This document shows positions 5,705 to 13,024 of a DNA stretch of 14,453 nt, in pieces. The translations under genes were made by a program, and so were the position numbers. This DNA comes from Heritagella sp051881655 (GTDB lineage Bacteria > Bacillota > Clostridia > Oscillospirales > Acutalibacteraceae): NCBI GenBank assembly GCA_051881655.1, contig JBJEQH010000084.1, positions 1 through 14,453 of the forward strand, read 5' to 3'. The notes under the pieces are model-generated. The model saw only the letters and a program-made list of their open reading frames with translations. It was not told the DNA's origin and did no database searches. The stretch's first letter is position 1; every line of letters begins with the position of its first letter.

Positions 5705-7161
5705 TCCTGTGTCTCCCCCGCATCTGCCAGCAGTTTCACTTCGATATCCAGGTACCGCCCTTCATCGGGCCGGTACAGGGTCATGGTCACCGTATCCCCG
5801 GGCGCATACTGGAAGACAGCGCTCTGCAGCTCCGTCAGGCCGGATACCTCCTCGCCGTTTACCGCCGTGATGATATCCCCCCTGCGGGCACCCGCACGGG
5901 TAAAATCGCTGTCCTCCCCGATGGAATCAATGGTAAAGCCCGCCGGGACGCTTCCATCCCGGGAGGCCGCCGTATCATACCCGGTGATTCCCAGCCGCGG
6001 CCGCCCCCGGACATATCCGCAGGAGATCAGGTCGCTGACAATCTGCTGGGCCGACTGGGTGGGAATGGCAAAACCCAGCCCCTCGTATCCGGTGGCCATG
6101 ATTTTGCTGGAGTTAATCCCGATCACCTGGCCGTACAGGTTCAGCAGCGGCCCGCCGCTGTTGCCGGGGTTAATGGCCGTATTGGTCTGGATATAGGTGC
6201 CGCTGCGCCCTTCCACCACGCGGTTCAGGGCGGAGACAATCCCGTCCGTCAGCGTATTCTGGAAAACCAGGCCGCCGGGGCTGCCCACTGCCAGCACGTC
6301 CTCGCCCACTTCCAGCTCGCCGCTGTCGCCGAATTCGGCGGCGGTCAGCCCGTGGGCGTCAATTTTCAGCACGGCCAGGTCGGTCATCCGGTCATATCCG
6401 ACCACCACCGCGCCGTAGGTGGTTCCATCCATCAGGTAGACCACCACCTCCGCTTTCCGCGTCTCGCCCACCACATGGGCGTTGGTGATAATATACCCGT
6501 CTTCCGTCGCAATAATGCCGCTGCCCTCGCTGATGGTGGACAAACCACCGGAAGTCGTATACCGGGCGGCGATTCCCACCACCGAGCTGGTCACCTTTTG
6601 GAACACTTCCGTTTTGGTCAGCAGCGGTTTTCCCTCATGGGACTGCAGGGTAATGCCGCTGTTGCTGTAGGAGATCTCCGGCGCCGGATACTGGGGCTTT
6701 TCCAGCTGGCTGTCCGCGTCGCCGGAACCCTCTTGCCCGTCAGGATCGGAGTCCTCCTCTCCAAAGGGGTCCACATCCGGCCAGCCGGGCCGGCTTTCCT
6801 GCCCTTCCTGCGCGGACGGCTCCGTTTGCGGAGCCAGACCGGTATCCCCGCCGTTTATTCCGCAGAAAACAGTATACCCGATAAAAATCAGCATCAGCGC
6901 CGCGGCAAATCCACCCACAAACCACAGATACCGTCTCTGGCCGCGGGGCGCTTTGGGCGGCTGCGGCGGGTCCGGCACCGGCGGCACCGGCGGCGCCGGG
7001 GGCATCCCTCCCGGAACCGCCGTCCACCTGGCCTCCGGCTGTCCTGTGGGCATTTCCGGGGCGGGGGGCACCGGCATGGCCGGCTCATTCTCCTGCGGAA
7101 TCACCGGCTGTCCGGGCATTTCTTCCTGACCGGGCACAAAACTCTGTCTCTCCTCGCTCAT
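5701..7161 (-). CDS. htrA: Membrane-anchored HtrA/DegP-type serine protease (S1C)
   Basis: Envelope quality-control protease of 486 residues. Order: a Pro-rich, presumably cytoplasmic N-terminus (1-78), one membrane segment (about 79-101), an acidic low-complexity linker (about 105-155), a trypsin-like domain (about 180-380), and one PDZ domain (about 386-478). The catalytic triad is visible: H229 (TNAHVV), D261 (MTDLAVLK), S335 (GNSGGPLL). This matches Gram-positive HtrA proteins, which are membrane-anchored with a single PDZ domain. The ATG lies 15 bases after the kinase stop, with a G-rich AAGGGGAAG upstream. The stop overlaps the lipoprotein's TTG start. Co-transcription with a two-component system recalls the CssRS-controlled htrA genes of Bacillus, although here the genes share one operon. 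The long Pro-rich N-terminus is unusual in length. The symbol is given for family membership. Confidence 0.95.
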   Translation of the reverse strand: MSEERQSFVPGQEEMPGQPVIPQENEPAMPVPPAPEMPTGQPEARWTAVPGGMPPAPPVPPVPDPPQPPKAPRGQRRYLWFVGGFAAALMLIFIGYTVFCGINGGDTGLAPQTEPSAQEGQESRPGWPDVDPFGEEDSDPDGQEGSGDADSQLEKPQYPAPEISYSNSGITLQSHEGKPLLTKTEVFQKVTSSVVGIAARYTTSGGLSTISEGSGIIATEDGYIITNAHVVGETRKAEVVVYLMDGTTYGAVVVGYDRMTDLAVLKIDAHGLTAAEFGDSGELEVGEDVLAVGSPGGLVFQNTLTDGIVSALNRVVEGRSGTYIQTNTAINPGNSGGPLLNLYGQVIGINSSKIMATGYEGLGFAIPTQSAQQIVSDLISCGYVRGRPRLGITGYDTAASRDGSVPAGFTIDSIGEDSDFTRAGARRGDIITAVNGEEVSGLTELQSAVFQYAPGDTVTMTLYRPDEGRYLDIEVKLLADAGETQD

Positions 7162-7176
7162 TTTCTTCCCCTTCTT

Positions 7177-8766
7177 TCACACATTTTCTTCCGGGCCCTG
7201 GGGACCGGTTTTCTTTCCGGCCGCCCCTGAATCTCTCCGGTTTTTGGTCTTCTTTTCCGGGCGGCTTTTCCGCACCGGCTCCTTCAGCTTCGGGAGCGCA
7301 TCACCCGCCGTATTTTTCCGGATATCCGGCAGATAGAACGAAAACTCGGTGTACTCGTCGGGCACACTGGCCGCTGTAATCTCTCCGCCGTGCTGCCGCA
7401 CGATGGTCCGCACAATGTACAGCCCCAGGCCCATGCCGGTTTTATCCTTATTGCGGGAGCGGTCCGTTTTATAAAAACGGTCGAAGACCATCTGCACCTC
7501 ATCCGGTGCGATTCCGGGCCCGCTGTTCCGGATGGACACCCGGGTGCGGTCCGTCTCCCGGCCGAGATGTACCGAGATAAAACCTTCATCCGGCGTGAAT
7601 TTTACCGCATTTTCAATCAGGTTATACAGCACCTGATAAATCATATCCCGGTCCGCATCCACAAACAGGCTCTCTGCGTTTTCCAATCCCAGAATCTGCA
7701 GCTGCTTTTCCTCGATGCGCTTTTCAAACGAGAGCAATGCTTCCAGCAGGATCCCCGTCAGATCAAACCGAGTAATCCGCAGATGCAGCTCTCCGTTGTC
7801 AATTTTGGACAGGTTCAGCATGGTATGCACCAACCGGGACAGGCGCTTGGTCTCGCTGGAGACAATGGTCAGATACTTTTTCTCCTGCTCCGGGGGAATA
7901 GTCCCGTCCAGAATCCCGTCAATAAAACCGGAAATGGTGGTCATCGGCGTTTTCAGCTCATGGCTCACATTGGCGATAAAGCTGCGGTTGGCGCATTCGC
8001 TGTCCGCCAGCGAGGTCGCCATGGCATTGATTGCTACCGCCAGCTCGCTGATCTCATCCTCTCCGCTCTCATCCACGCGCACGGAAAAGTCCCCTTCGCC
8101 AAAGCTGTGGGCCGCATCCGCCATTTTCCGCAGCGGCTGCACCATACGGAAAGAAAAGCCCCATGCCGCAAAGAAGGCCAGGATAAACGCGGCAATCGCC
8201 GCCCACAGGAACATGCGCAGAATCTCCACGCGGTAGTTGTTCAGCGCCGCCATGGAGGCCGTGGCAAATACGGCAGCCACATTTTCCCCGCCCCGCTCTA
8301 CTGCGCAGCCAACCACGATATAGTTTTCTCCGTATACCCCCGACAGGGTTCCGTTGCCGCGGTACCGCCCGTTTTTCAGCACACTGTTCATAATCCACGG
8401 GTCCACCGCAACCGGCTGGGTCAATCCGCTGCTCTCATAGGATCCCGCAATACAGGTGCCGTTTGCGTCAATCACAAAGATATCGGCCCCGATATTGGCA
8501 GCAAAAGTCTGCACCAGTTTCTGCAGGCTGGACTCCTTTTTCCATTCGTCCAGCACATCCTCCTGGGTCTCCATAAAGGCGGCGATGTTCTCCGCATTGG
8601 TCCGCAGCAGATCGCTCTTCTCGCTTTGCCAGAAAGAGGAGATAAACGCCAGCATCACGGTTCCCAGCAACAGAATGCTGACCATGACAATAGCCATGGA
8701 CATGGACAGATATTTGCGGAACAGGGTCTTCCGGCGATGTACGCGGATTCTCTTTTTTTTCTTCAT
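7177..8766 (-). CDS. HAMP-domain sensor histidine kinase
   Basis: Inner-membrane kinase of 529 residues, partner of the response regulator just upstream. Two membrane segments (about 22-45 and 183-206) flank an extracellular sensor domain of about 135 residues (PAS/CACHE-like by size, with a DIFVIDANGTCIAG stretch). Then come a HAMP linker (about 207-258), the dimerisation domain with the phospho-acceptor H269 (FIANVSHELKTP), and the ATPase domain: N box N386 (NLIENAVKF), G1 NSGPGI (414-419), F box around 429-433 (DRFYK), G2 GMGLGLY (444-450). Residues after about 483 form a basic, probably disordered tail. ATG overlaps the regulator's stop as ATGA, so translation is coupled. Likely signal: envelope stress, inferred from the downstream HtrA and lipoprotein genes. 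Confidence 0.96.
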   Translation of the reverse strand: MKKKKRIRVHRRKTLFRKYLSMSMAIVMVSILLLGTVMLAFISSFWQSEKSDLLRTNAENIAAFMETQEDVLDEWKKESSLQKLVQTFAANIGADIFVIDANGTCIAGSYESSGLTQPVAVDPWIMNSVLKNGRYRGNGTLSGVYGENYIVVGCAVERGGENVAAVFATASMAALNNYRVEILRMFLWAAIAAFILAFFAAWGFSFRMVQPLRKMADAAHSFGEGDFSVRVDESGEDEISELAVAINAMATSLADSECANRSFIANVSHELKTPMTTISGFIDGILDGTIPPEQEKKYLTIVSSETKRLSRLVHTMLNLSKIDNGELHLRITRFDLTGILLEALLSFEKRIEEKQLQILGLENAESLFVDADRDMIYQVLYNLIENAVKFTPDEGFISVHLGRETDRTRVSIRNSGPGIAPDEVQMVFDRFYKTDRSRNKDKTGMGLGLYIVRTIVRQHGGEITAASVPDEYTEFSFYLPDIRKNTAGDALPKLKEPVRKSRPEKKTKNRRDSGAAGKKTGPQGPEENV

Positions 8767-9455
8767 TCCTGCTTCACTTCAAACTTATAGCCCACGCCCC
8801 ATACGGTTTTCAGGGCCCATTGATCCGACACGCCCTCCAGCTTTTCGCGCAGGCGCTTGACATGTACATCCACGGTGCGGCTGTCCCCGTAATAATCAAA
8901 GCCCCACACCTCGTCCAGCAGCTGGTCCCGGGTGAACACCCGGTTGGGGTTGCTGGCCAGATGATAGATCAGCTCCATCTCCTTGGGCGGCGTATCCACC
9001 TGCTTGCCGTTCACGCGCAGCTCGTAATTGGTCAGGTTGATCGACAGCTTATCGTATTCCACCTTTTTCACTTCGCTGTCGTTATGCCCGCCGGTACGGC
9101 GCAGCACCGCTTTGATACGGGCGATCACCTCTTTGGTCTCGAAAGGCTTGACCACATAGTCATCCGCCCCCAGTTCCAGGCCCAGCACCTTATCGAACAC
9201 CTCGCCCTTGGCGGTCAGCATGATGATCGGGCACTGGGAATGCTTGCGGATTTCACGGCACACCTGCCAGCCGTCCAGCTCGGGCAGCATGATATCCAGC
9301 AGGATCAGGTCCGGTGAAAAGCTCTCGAACAGCTCCAGCGCCCGCCGTCCGTCATAGGCCAGCTCGACGGCAAAATCCTCTTTTTCAATATAAAGCCGCA
9401 ACAGTTCGCAGATGTTCTTGTCGTCATCCACGACCAGTATTTTTCCATTTGGCAC
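8763..9455 (-). CDS. OmpR/PhoB-family response regulator
   Basis: DNA-binding response regulator of 230 residues. The receiver domain (about 4-118) has the acidic pair D11/D12, the phospho-acceptor D54 (LILLDIMLP), T81 and K103 (VVKPF). The C-terminal winged helix (about 130-228) shows VFTRDQLLDEVWG, SRTVDVHVKRLREKL and VWGVGYKF, typical of the OmpR/PhoB class. The start is GTG at 9453-9455, 8 bases after GAGGAGG; the family N-terminus (KILVVDDD) supports it. It is first gene of the operon behind a consensus -10 promoter, and its stop overlaps the kinase start. It probably controls its own promoter and hence the protease. Confidence 0.97.
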   Translation of the reverse strand: MPNGKILVVDDDKNICELLRLYIEKEDFAVELAYDGRRALELFESFSPDLILLDIMLPELDGWQVCREIRKHSQCPIIMLTAKGEVFDKVLGLELGADDYVVKPFETKEVIARIKAVLRRTGGHNDSEVKKVEYDKLSINLTNYELRVNGKQVDTPPKEMELIYHLASNPNRVFTRDQLLDEVWGFDYYGDSRTVDVHVKRLREKLEGVSDQWALKTVWGVGYKFEVKQE

Positions 9456-9499
9456 CGTAATATCCTCCTCATCTTTTTATCCTCTGTATTTTCCCTATT

Positions 9500-9528
9500 A
9501 TTATACGGCAAAGCGGCGGCAAAGTCAT
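9500..9528 (-). promoter_or_regulatory. Promoter of the two-component/HtrA operon
   Basis: Minus strand: -35 ATGACT (9523-9528, four of six consensus bases), 17-base spacer, perfect -10 TATAAT (9500-9505), predicted start near 9493, about 38 bases before the GTG. The weak -35 next to a perfect -10 would fit activation by the regulator itself, whose site would be expected in the A/T-rich stretch just upstream (about 9529-9560). Confidence 0.65.
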
Positions 9529-9655
9529 GAATATTTTATGACCCTCCGCTGTTTTTTCTGTGAAAGGGCACGGCGCATTTTTTGAAATCCCACAAAAAAG
9601 AGAACAAAAATATATTTTCAGCCGCCAACACACCCGGCCTTATACGGCGGATAAC

Positions 9656-9688
9656 GGAAAGACCCGGGAGAACCTCCCAGGTCTTTCC
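9656..9688 (-). promoter_or_regulatory. Strong 15-pair hairpin in the creatininase 3' region
   Basis: GGAAAGACC (9656-9664) pairs with GGTCTTTCC (9680-9688), and an inner GGGAG/CTCCC continues the stem. On the minus strand the base between the two parts is a U-G wobble, giving 15 unbroken pairs and a three-base loop; on the plus strand it is a C-A mismatch. The asymmetry suggests it works in RNA made leftward, i.e. the creatininase transcript. No U-run follows, so it could be a 3' stability structure or part of an unusual terminator. Confidence 0.5.
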
Positions 9689-9728
9689 TCCGAAATAGGA
9701 TACCGGGACTGCGGCTGCCCGGTGCCGG

Positions 9729-9759
9729 ATCTCCCGGAGCCCAGCCGGCCCGGGGAGAT
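9729..9759 (-). promoter_or_regulatory. GC-rich hairpin just after the creatininase gene
   Basis: ATCTCCC (9729-9735) is complementary to GGGAGAT (9753-9759), and further GG/CC and GCC/GGC pairs can form inside with single-base bulges. It begins about 45 bases after the stop codon on the minus strand. It has no following U-run. It is possibly a transcript-end stabiliser; function not known. Confidence 0.4.
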
Positions 9760-9803
9760 GTTCCGGATCAAACGGCTTTCGGGTACAAAAAGCGTGACAG
9801 CGG

Positions 9804-10643
9804 TTATTCCATCCGGTCTCTTTTCTGCAGAAAAGAGACAATATCCCGTGCCATCACCCGGTCGGCCGTCGTCATATCCGATTCCATCCAGAGGGCCCCG
9901 GCCGGATCCCCGCAGTACCCTTTCGGGATCAGGGGCCGGTCCTCTTTTTCGCCCTGCGCCCATTTTCCGATCTGTTCATCGTGCAGGCAGGTGGGAAGCA
10001 GCCCCTCCATTTTTTCGCGCCGCACCTTTTCGGGGTATTTCTCGATCATCCCGGCGGTCTCGTAAGCACCGGCGTGGACATCGAAGGAATCCCGGGGCGG
10101 GCGCTGGCTGCGGAACATCTTCTCCCCGGGGTACGGCGGCATCAAAAGCAGGTACGGCTCTTCTCCCGTAAAGCCCGTCCACTCCAGATCGTCCTCATAA
10201 ACCGGCCACCAGGGGTGAATTTCCAGCGTCTCCAGGGCCCGCTCCATGGCCATCACCATGCCCCGGCGGTGCAGCTGATCCCCGTGGCAGTTAAACAGTA
10301 CCACATCCCGGAATCCAAAGCGCGACAGGCTCTCCAAAATCTCATACACACATTCGGCAATGGTCTCCGCACGGCTGGTAAACGTGCCGGGGAACTGCCG
10401 GGTCAGCGCCTGCGCCCCACCCCAGAAAAAGGGCGGCGCAATCACGCTCTTTCTGCCCATGTGCTCCAGCTCCTGCCGCACATCCTCCGCCTGGGCCATG
10501 GCAAGATCGAGATCCGTCGAAAGCGGCAGATGCGGACCGTGTTCCTCGATAATCCCCACGGCCATCAGTACCAGCGCGTTCTCCTTTACCAGCCGGTCCA
10601 CCTCTTCCCAGGTCATATCCATCATGGTGGGAATGTTTTTCAT
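9804..10643 (-). CDS. Creatininase-family metal-dependent amidohydrolase
   Basis: Cytoplasmic enzyme of 279 residues (family usually about 240-260). The metal-site motif EEHGPHLPLSTD (33-44) gives ligands E33, H35 and D44, as in creatininase E-x-H...D. A second motif FNCHGDQ (117-123) supplies H120, with D122 where creatininase has Glu. DVHAGAYETAG (188-198) and GDPAGA (245-250) are further family signatures. Relatives hydrolyse creatinine or other cyclic and formyl amides; the substrate here cannot be named. The second motif differs from the common NGHGGN form, and the middle region is Trp/Pro-rich. AAGGAGG lies 9 bases before the ATG. It is a single-gene transcription unit with its own promoter (10715-10744); neighbours do not reveal its pathway. 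Confidence 0.9.
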   Translation of the reverse strand: MKNIPTMMDMTWEEVDRLVKENALVLMAVGIIEEHGPHLPLSTDLDLAMAQAEDVRQELEHMGRKSVIAPPFFWGGAQALTRQFPGTFTSRAETIAECVYEILESLSRFGFRDVVLFNCHGDQLHRRGMVMAMERALETLEIHPWWPVYEDDLEWTGFTGEEPYLLLMPPYPGEKMFRSQRPPRDSFDVHAGAYETAGMIEKYPEKVRREKMEGLLPTCLHDEQIGKWAQGEKEDRPLIPKGYCGDPAGALWMESDMTTADRVMARDIVSFLQKRDRME

Positions 10644-10664
10644 GCGTTTTCTCCTCCTTTTTCG

Positions 10665-10691
10665 GGCGCCTTCCGTCAGCCCGGGGGCGCC
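10665..10691 (-). promoter_or_regulatory. GGCGCC repeat hairpin in the creatininase leader
   Basis: Two copies of the self-complementary GGCGCC (10665-10670 and 10686-10691) can pair with each other across a 15-base loop in the roughly 65-nt leader, just ahead of the ribosome-binding site. They could equally be a protein-binding inverted repeat downstream of the promoter. Confidence 0.35.
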
Positions 10692-10714
10692 GGTCGTTCC
10701 TTTTCCGTATAAGC

Positions 10715-10744
10715 AGTATAAGGGAGATTCCTCTTCTTTGTCAA
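10715..10744 (-). promoter_or_regulatory. Promoter of the creatininase-family gene
   Basis: Minus strand: perfect -35 TTGACA (10739-10744), 18-base spacer, -10 TATACT (10715-10720, five of six). Predicted start near 10708. The -35 lies directly beside the terminator of the aldo/keto reductase gene, so the gene is an independent unit. Confidence 0.75.
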
Positions 10745-10746
10745 TG

Positions 10747-10785
10747 AAAAAGCCCCCGTCTCTCCCTTTTCCGGAGAGCGGGGGC
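10747..10785 (-). terminator. Intrinsic terminator of the aldo/keto reductase gene
   Basis: Minus-strand RNA: GCCCCCG pairs with CGGGGGC and CUCUCC with GGAGAG, with a single bulged A between the two helices and a short A-rich loop, followed by five U's (10747-10751). It starts 15 bases after the reductase stop. A textbook terminator. Confidence 0.92.
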
Positions 10786-10799
10786 CGTCTTTTAAAAAT

Positions 10800-11933
10800 T
10801 TACTTTTTCAGCTGCTCGCGCAGGTTGGCAAAATACTCGTCAATCTGGGGCATGGTTTCCAGCGGCGAGATCTTCTGGGGGCAGGCTTTCTCGCACCGGC
10901 GGCACTTCTTGCAGGCGTCGGCTTTCACTTCCAGCGCCTCATAAGCGGCCAGCGCATCCTCGCGGGAGCGGTTGACCGTCTGATTATACACTTCGTACAT
11001 ACCGGGGATATCCAGTCCGAAGGGACACGGCATGCAGTAGGCACAGCCCGTACACGGCACCAGGGCGCGGGTCTGATAGACCTCGCGGGCCTGCATCAGC
11101 ATATCCAGATCCTTCTGCGACAGCATACCGACGGACGAACGGCTGGCATACAGCATGTTGTCCTTCACCATCTGCTCGCTGCCCATGCCGCTGAGGATCA
11201 CCGAGACCTCCGGCCGGTTCCACAAAAAGTCCAGGGCCCATTCCACCGGCGTCTTCGAGGGATCCAGCTTCTCCCTGACCTGGGGAGAGAGGTTGGCCAG
11301 CTTGCCGCCCAGCAGCGGTTCCATGATTACCACGCCCAGTCCCTTCGAGGCGGCGTATTCCAGCCCCTTTAAGGTGGCCTGATTTTCGATGTCGATGTAG
11401 TTCATCTGGATCTGGCAGAACTCCCACCCGTCAAAGCTGTCCAGAATCATTTTAAAGGTATCAAAGTCATCGTGGAACGAGAAGCCGATGTGGCGGACCA
11501 GGCCGTCCTCTTTGGCTTTTTTCAGCTTTTCCAGCACATGGAAGGGAATCACCTTTTCCTCCCAGGTGCGGCGGTTCAGCGCGTGCAGCAGATAGAAGTC
11601 GATGTGGTCGGTCTGCAGGCGTGTGAGCTGCGTGTGGAGGAAATTGTCAAAATCCTCTTCCTTTTCAATATTATATTCCGGCTGCTTGGTGGCCAGATAC
11701 ACCTTCTCGCGGTATCCGTCCTGCAGGGCCTTGCCCACCAGCACCTCACTCTGCTGGTCGTGATAATAGTAGGCCGTGTCCACATAATTCAGGCCGTTGT
11801 CAATGGCGTCGCGGATAATGCGGATGGCTTCCTGCTCATCAATCGCCCCGTCCTCTTTCACCGGCAGGCGCATGCAGCCAAAGCCCAGTGCCGACAGCTC
11901 GATCCCCGTGTTTCCCATTTTGCGCATGTTCAT
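10800..11933 (-). CDS. Aldo/keto reductase with C-terminal ferredoxin domain
   Basis: Cytoplasmic oxidoreductase of 377 residues. The N-terminal (beta/alpha)8 barrel (about 1-285) carries the aldo/keto reductase tetrad: D52 and Y57 (DTAYYYH), K83, H117 (YLLHA). The C-terminus (about 290-377) has two [4Fe-4S] motifs: C294-x2-C297-x2-C300-x2-C303-P and C341-x2-C344-x2-C347-x3-C351-P. This fused architecture is common in anaerobic Clostridia; substrates are mostly unassigned, and the clusters suggest electron exchange with a ferredoxin-like partner. The first of two nearby ATGs (residues 1 and 3) fits AAGGAGG at about 10 bases' spacing. It lies downstream of the AraC-family gene in the same direction but has its own promoter (12036-12064) and a structured leader. 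A role in carbohydrate or aldehyde reduction next to the alpha-xylosidase is plausible but inferred. Confidence 0.95.
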   Translation of the reverse strand: MNMRKMGNTGIELSALGFGCMRLPVKEDGAIDEQEAIRIIRDAIDNGLNYVDTAYYYHDQQSEVLVGKALQDGYREKVYLATKQPEYNIEKEEDFDNFLHTQLTRLQTDHIDFYLLHALNRRTWEEKVIPFHVLEKLKKAKEDGLVRHIGFSFHDDFDTFKMILDSFDGWEFCQIQMNYIDIENQATLKGLEYAASKGLGVVIMEPLLGGKLANLSPQVREKLDPSKTPVEWALDFLWNRPEVSVILSGMGSEQMVKDNMLYASRSSVGMLSQKDLDMLMQAREVYQTRALVPCTGCAYCMPCPFGLDIPGMYEVYNQTVNRSREDALAAYEALEVKADACKKCRRCEKACPQKISPLETMPQIDEYFANLREQLKK

Positions 11934-11959
11934 AGCAAAGGTTCCTCCTTCTCATTCCC

Positions 11960-12020
11960 AAAAATACACAAACCGCTCTTTTCCAAAAGAGCCGCCGTCT
12001 TCCTGACGGCATCAGTTTGT
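11960..12020 (-). terminator. Three-helix terminator-like element before the reductase gene
   Basis: After the AraC-family stop codon the minus-strand RNA can fold as ACAAAC/GUUUGU (12015-12020 with 11968-11973) enclosing two hairpins: GCCGUC-AGGAA-GACGGC (11994-12010) and GCUCUUUU/AAAAGAGC (11975-11992). The outer stem is followed by GUAUUUUU, a five-U run (11960-11964). It may simply end the araC-type transcript. It is also inside the leader of the reductase, because that gene's promoter is upstream of it, so it could attenuate reductase expression. Confidence 0.6.
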
Positions 12021-12023
12021 AAA

Positions 12024-12974
12024 CTATGTGTTTTTAGTATACGGCATTTCCTCCGCCCTGTCAATGCGCGGGGCGCCGCCGGCGGCCAAATTCCGCCCTT
12101 CTTTTTCCCTTCGTGCCTGCCTGCGGTAGACGGTGGGGGGAATGCCCATGTACTCCCGGAATACCCCCGCAAAATAGCTGACCGAGTTAAACCCGGTATC
12201 CAGCGCGATATCCAGCACCTTGCGGTCCGTATCCCGCAGCAGCTGGGCGGCGGCATCCATGCGCACCGTGTTGATATACTGCACCGGCGTTTTCATGGTG
12301 TACTGCTTGAACACCCGGCAGAAGTGCCCCTCGCACAGGCCGCACTGCTCGGACAGCTCCGCAAGAGAGAGCGGGCGGCGGTAGTTCTCCCCGATATAGG
12401 ACAGCACGCTTTTCATCTGATCCGCGGTTCCGTTTTTCCGGCTGTGGTTTTCCGGCGTGCGGCTGCTCTTCTCCATCAGCAGGCCGAACAGCTGCAGCAG
12501 CGCCGCTTTGATAAACAGCGGATAGGCCGTACCCTCCCGCTTTTCCAGCAGGTCGTACAGCCGGTCAAACGCCATCATCGCCTGGGTCTCCTCCGGCAGG
12601 AACATCCGCGGCACCGATACTTCCCCACTGAGCAGCGGGCGCAGAAAATTCATCCGCACGCTGTCCCCCGCCGGGCTGCACATCATATCGGGATCGAACA
12701 CAATGGCCCGGTAATCGCAGTCCTTGCCCGGCATGGGAGCGGCCGCGTGCAGCTCTTCACTGCTGAAAAACAGCAGGCTGCCCGGTGCGGCCCGGAAGAA
12801 GCTGCTGCCGGCCTGCACCTGCATCTCCCCGCGCACCACTTTAAAAAATTCCATCTCCCGGTGCCAGTGGCAGTCCAGCGCATGGAACCCGTCCTGCCGC
12901 AGCATTTCATAGTGTTCGATCGGCAAAAACAGGTCGCCGCGGCGGCGGTTTTCCCGCAATTCCGTCTTTTGCAT
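12024..12974 (-). CDS. AraC-family transcriptional regulator with cupin sensor
   Basis: Cytoplasmic DNA-binding protein of 316 residues. The N-terminal half is an AraC-type cupin (about 15-110) with HWHREMEF at 36-43, the usual entry of the sugar-sensing barrel. The C-terminal half has two helix-turn-helix units: the first around 202-239 (LSLAELSEQCGLCEGHFCRVFK) written here only as LSLAELSEQCG...FCRVFK for recognition, the second around 253-285 (LDIALDTGFNS, YFAGVFREYMGIPP). ATG at 12972-12974 follows AAGGGGGTG. It is divergent from the GH31 alpha-xylosidase with a shared 187-base control region, so it most likely activates or represses that gene in response to a xyloside or related sugar. 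Its last codons contain the promoter of the reductase gene. Confidence 0.93.
   Translation of the reverse strand: MQKTELRENRRRGDLFLPIEHYEMLRQDGFHALDCHWHREMEFFKVVRGEMQVQAGSSFFRAAPGSLLFFSSEELHAAAPMPGKDCDYRAIVFDPDMMCSPAGDSVRMNFLRPLLSGEVSVPRMFLPEETQAMMAFDRLYDLLEKREGTAYPLFIKAALLQLFGLLMEKSSRTPENHSRKNGTADQMKSVLSYIGENYRRPLSLAELSEQCGLCEGHFCRVFKQYTMKTPVQYINTVRMDAAAQLLRDTDRKVLDIALDTGFNSVSYFAGVFREYMGIPPTVYRRQARREKEGRNLAAGGAPRIDRAEEMPYTKNT
12036..12064 (-). promoter_or_regulatory. Consensus promoter inside the araC-type gene, for the reductase
   Basis: Minus strand: perfect -35 TTGACA (12059-12064), ideal 17-base spacer, -10 TATACT (12036-12041, five of six). Predicted start near 12029, about 96 nt before the reductase ATG. 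It lies within the last 15 codons of the upstream AraC-family gene, making the reductase independently transcribed. Confidence 0.75.
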
Positions 12975-13024
12975 GAGAAGGCACCCCCTTTTCCCTTAAA
13001 AAATCAAAATATTGCAACTCTAAG

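Larger units (their letters stand above)
9529..9803. other. Intergenic region between regulator promoter and creatininase gene
   Basis: No gene is visible. It holds, from left: A/T-rich DNA upstream of the regulator promoter, a perfect 12-base palindrome AAAATATATTTT (9607-9618), a CCGCC/GGCGG inverted repeat (9622-9626 with 9646-9650) followed on the minus strand by A/U-rich RNA with a five-U and then a six-U run, and two strong hairpins (listed separately). Somewhere here the creatininase transcript must end, but no single perfect terminator is present. Confidence 0.5.

Noticed and set aside
9607..9618. AAAATATATTTT palindrome as a replication origin or regulator box
   Set aside because: A single short A/T palindrome next to a promoter; no repeats, no replication genes, no second copy in the window.
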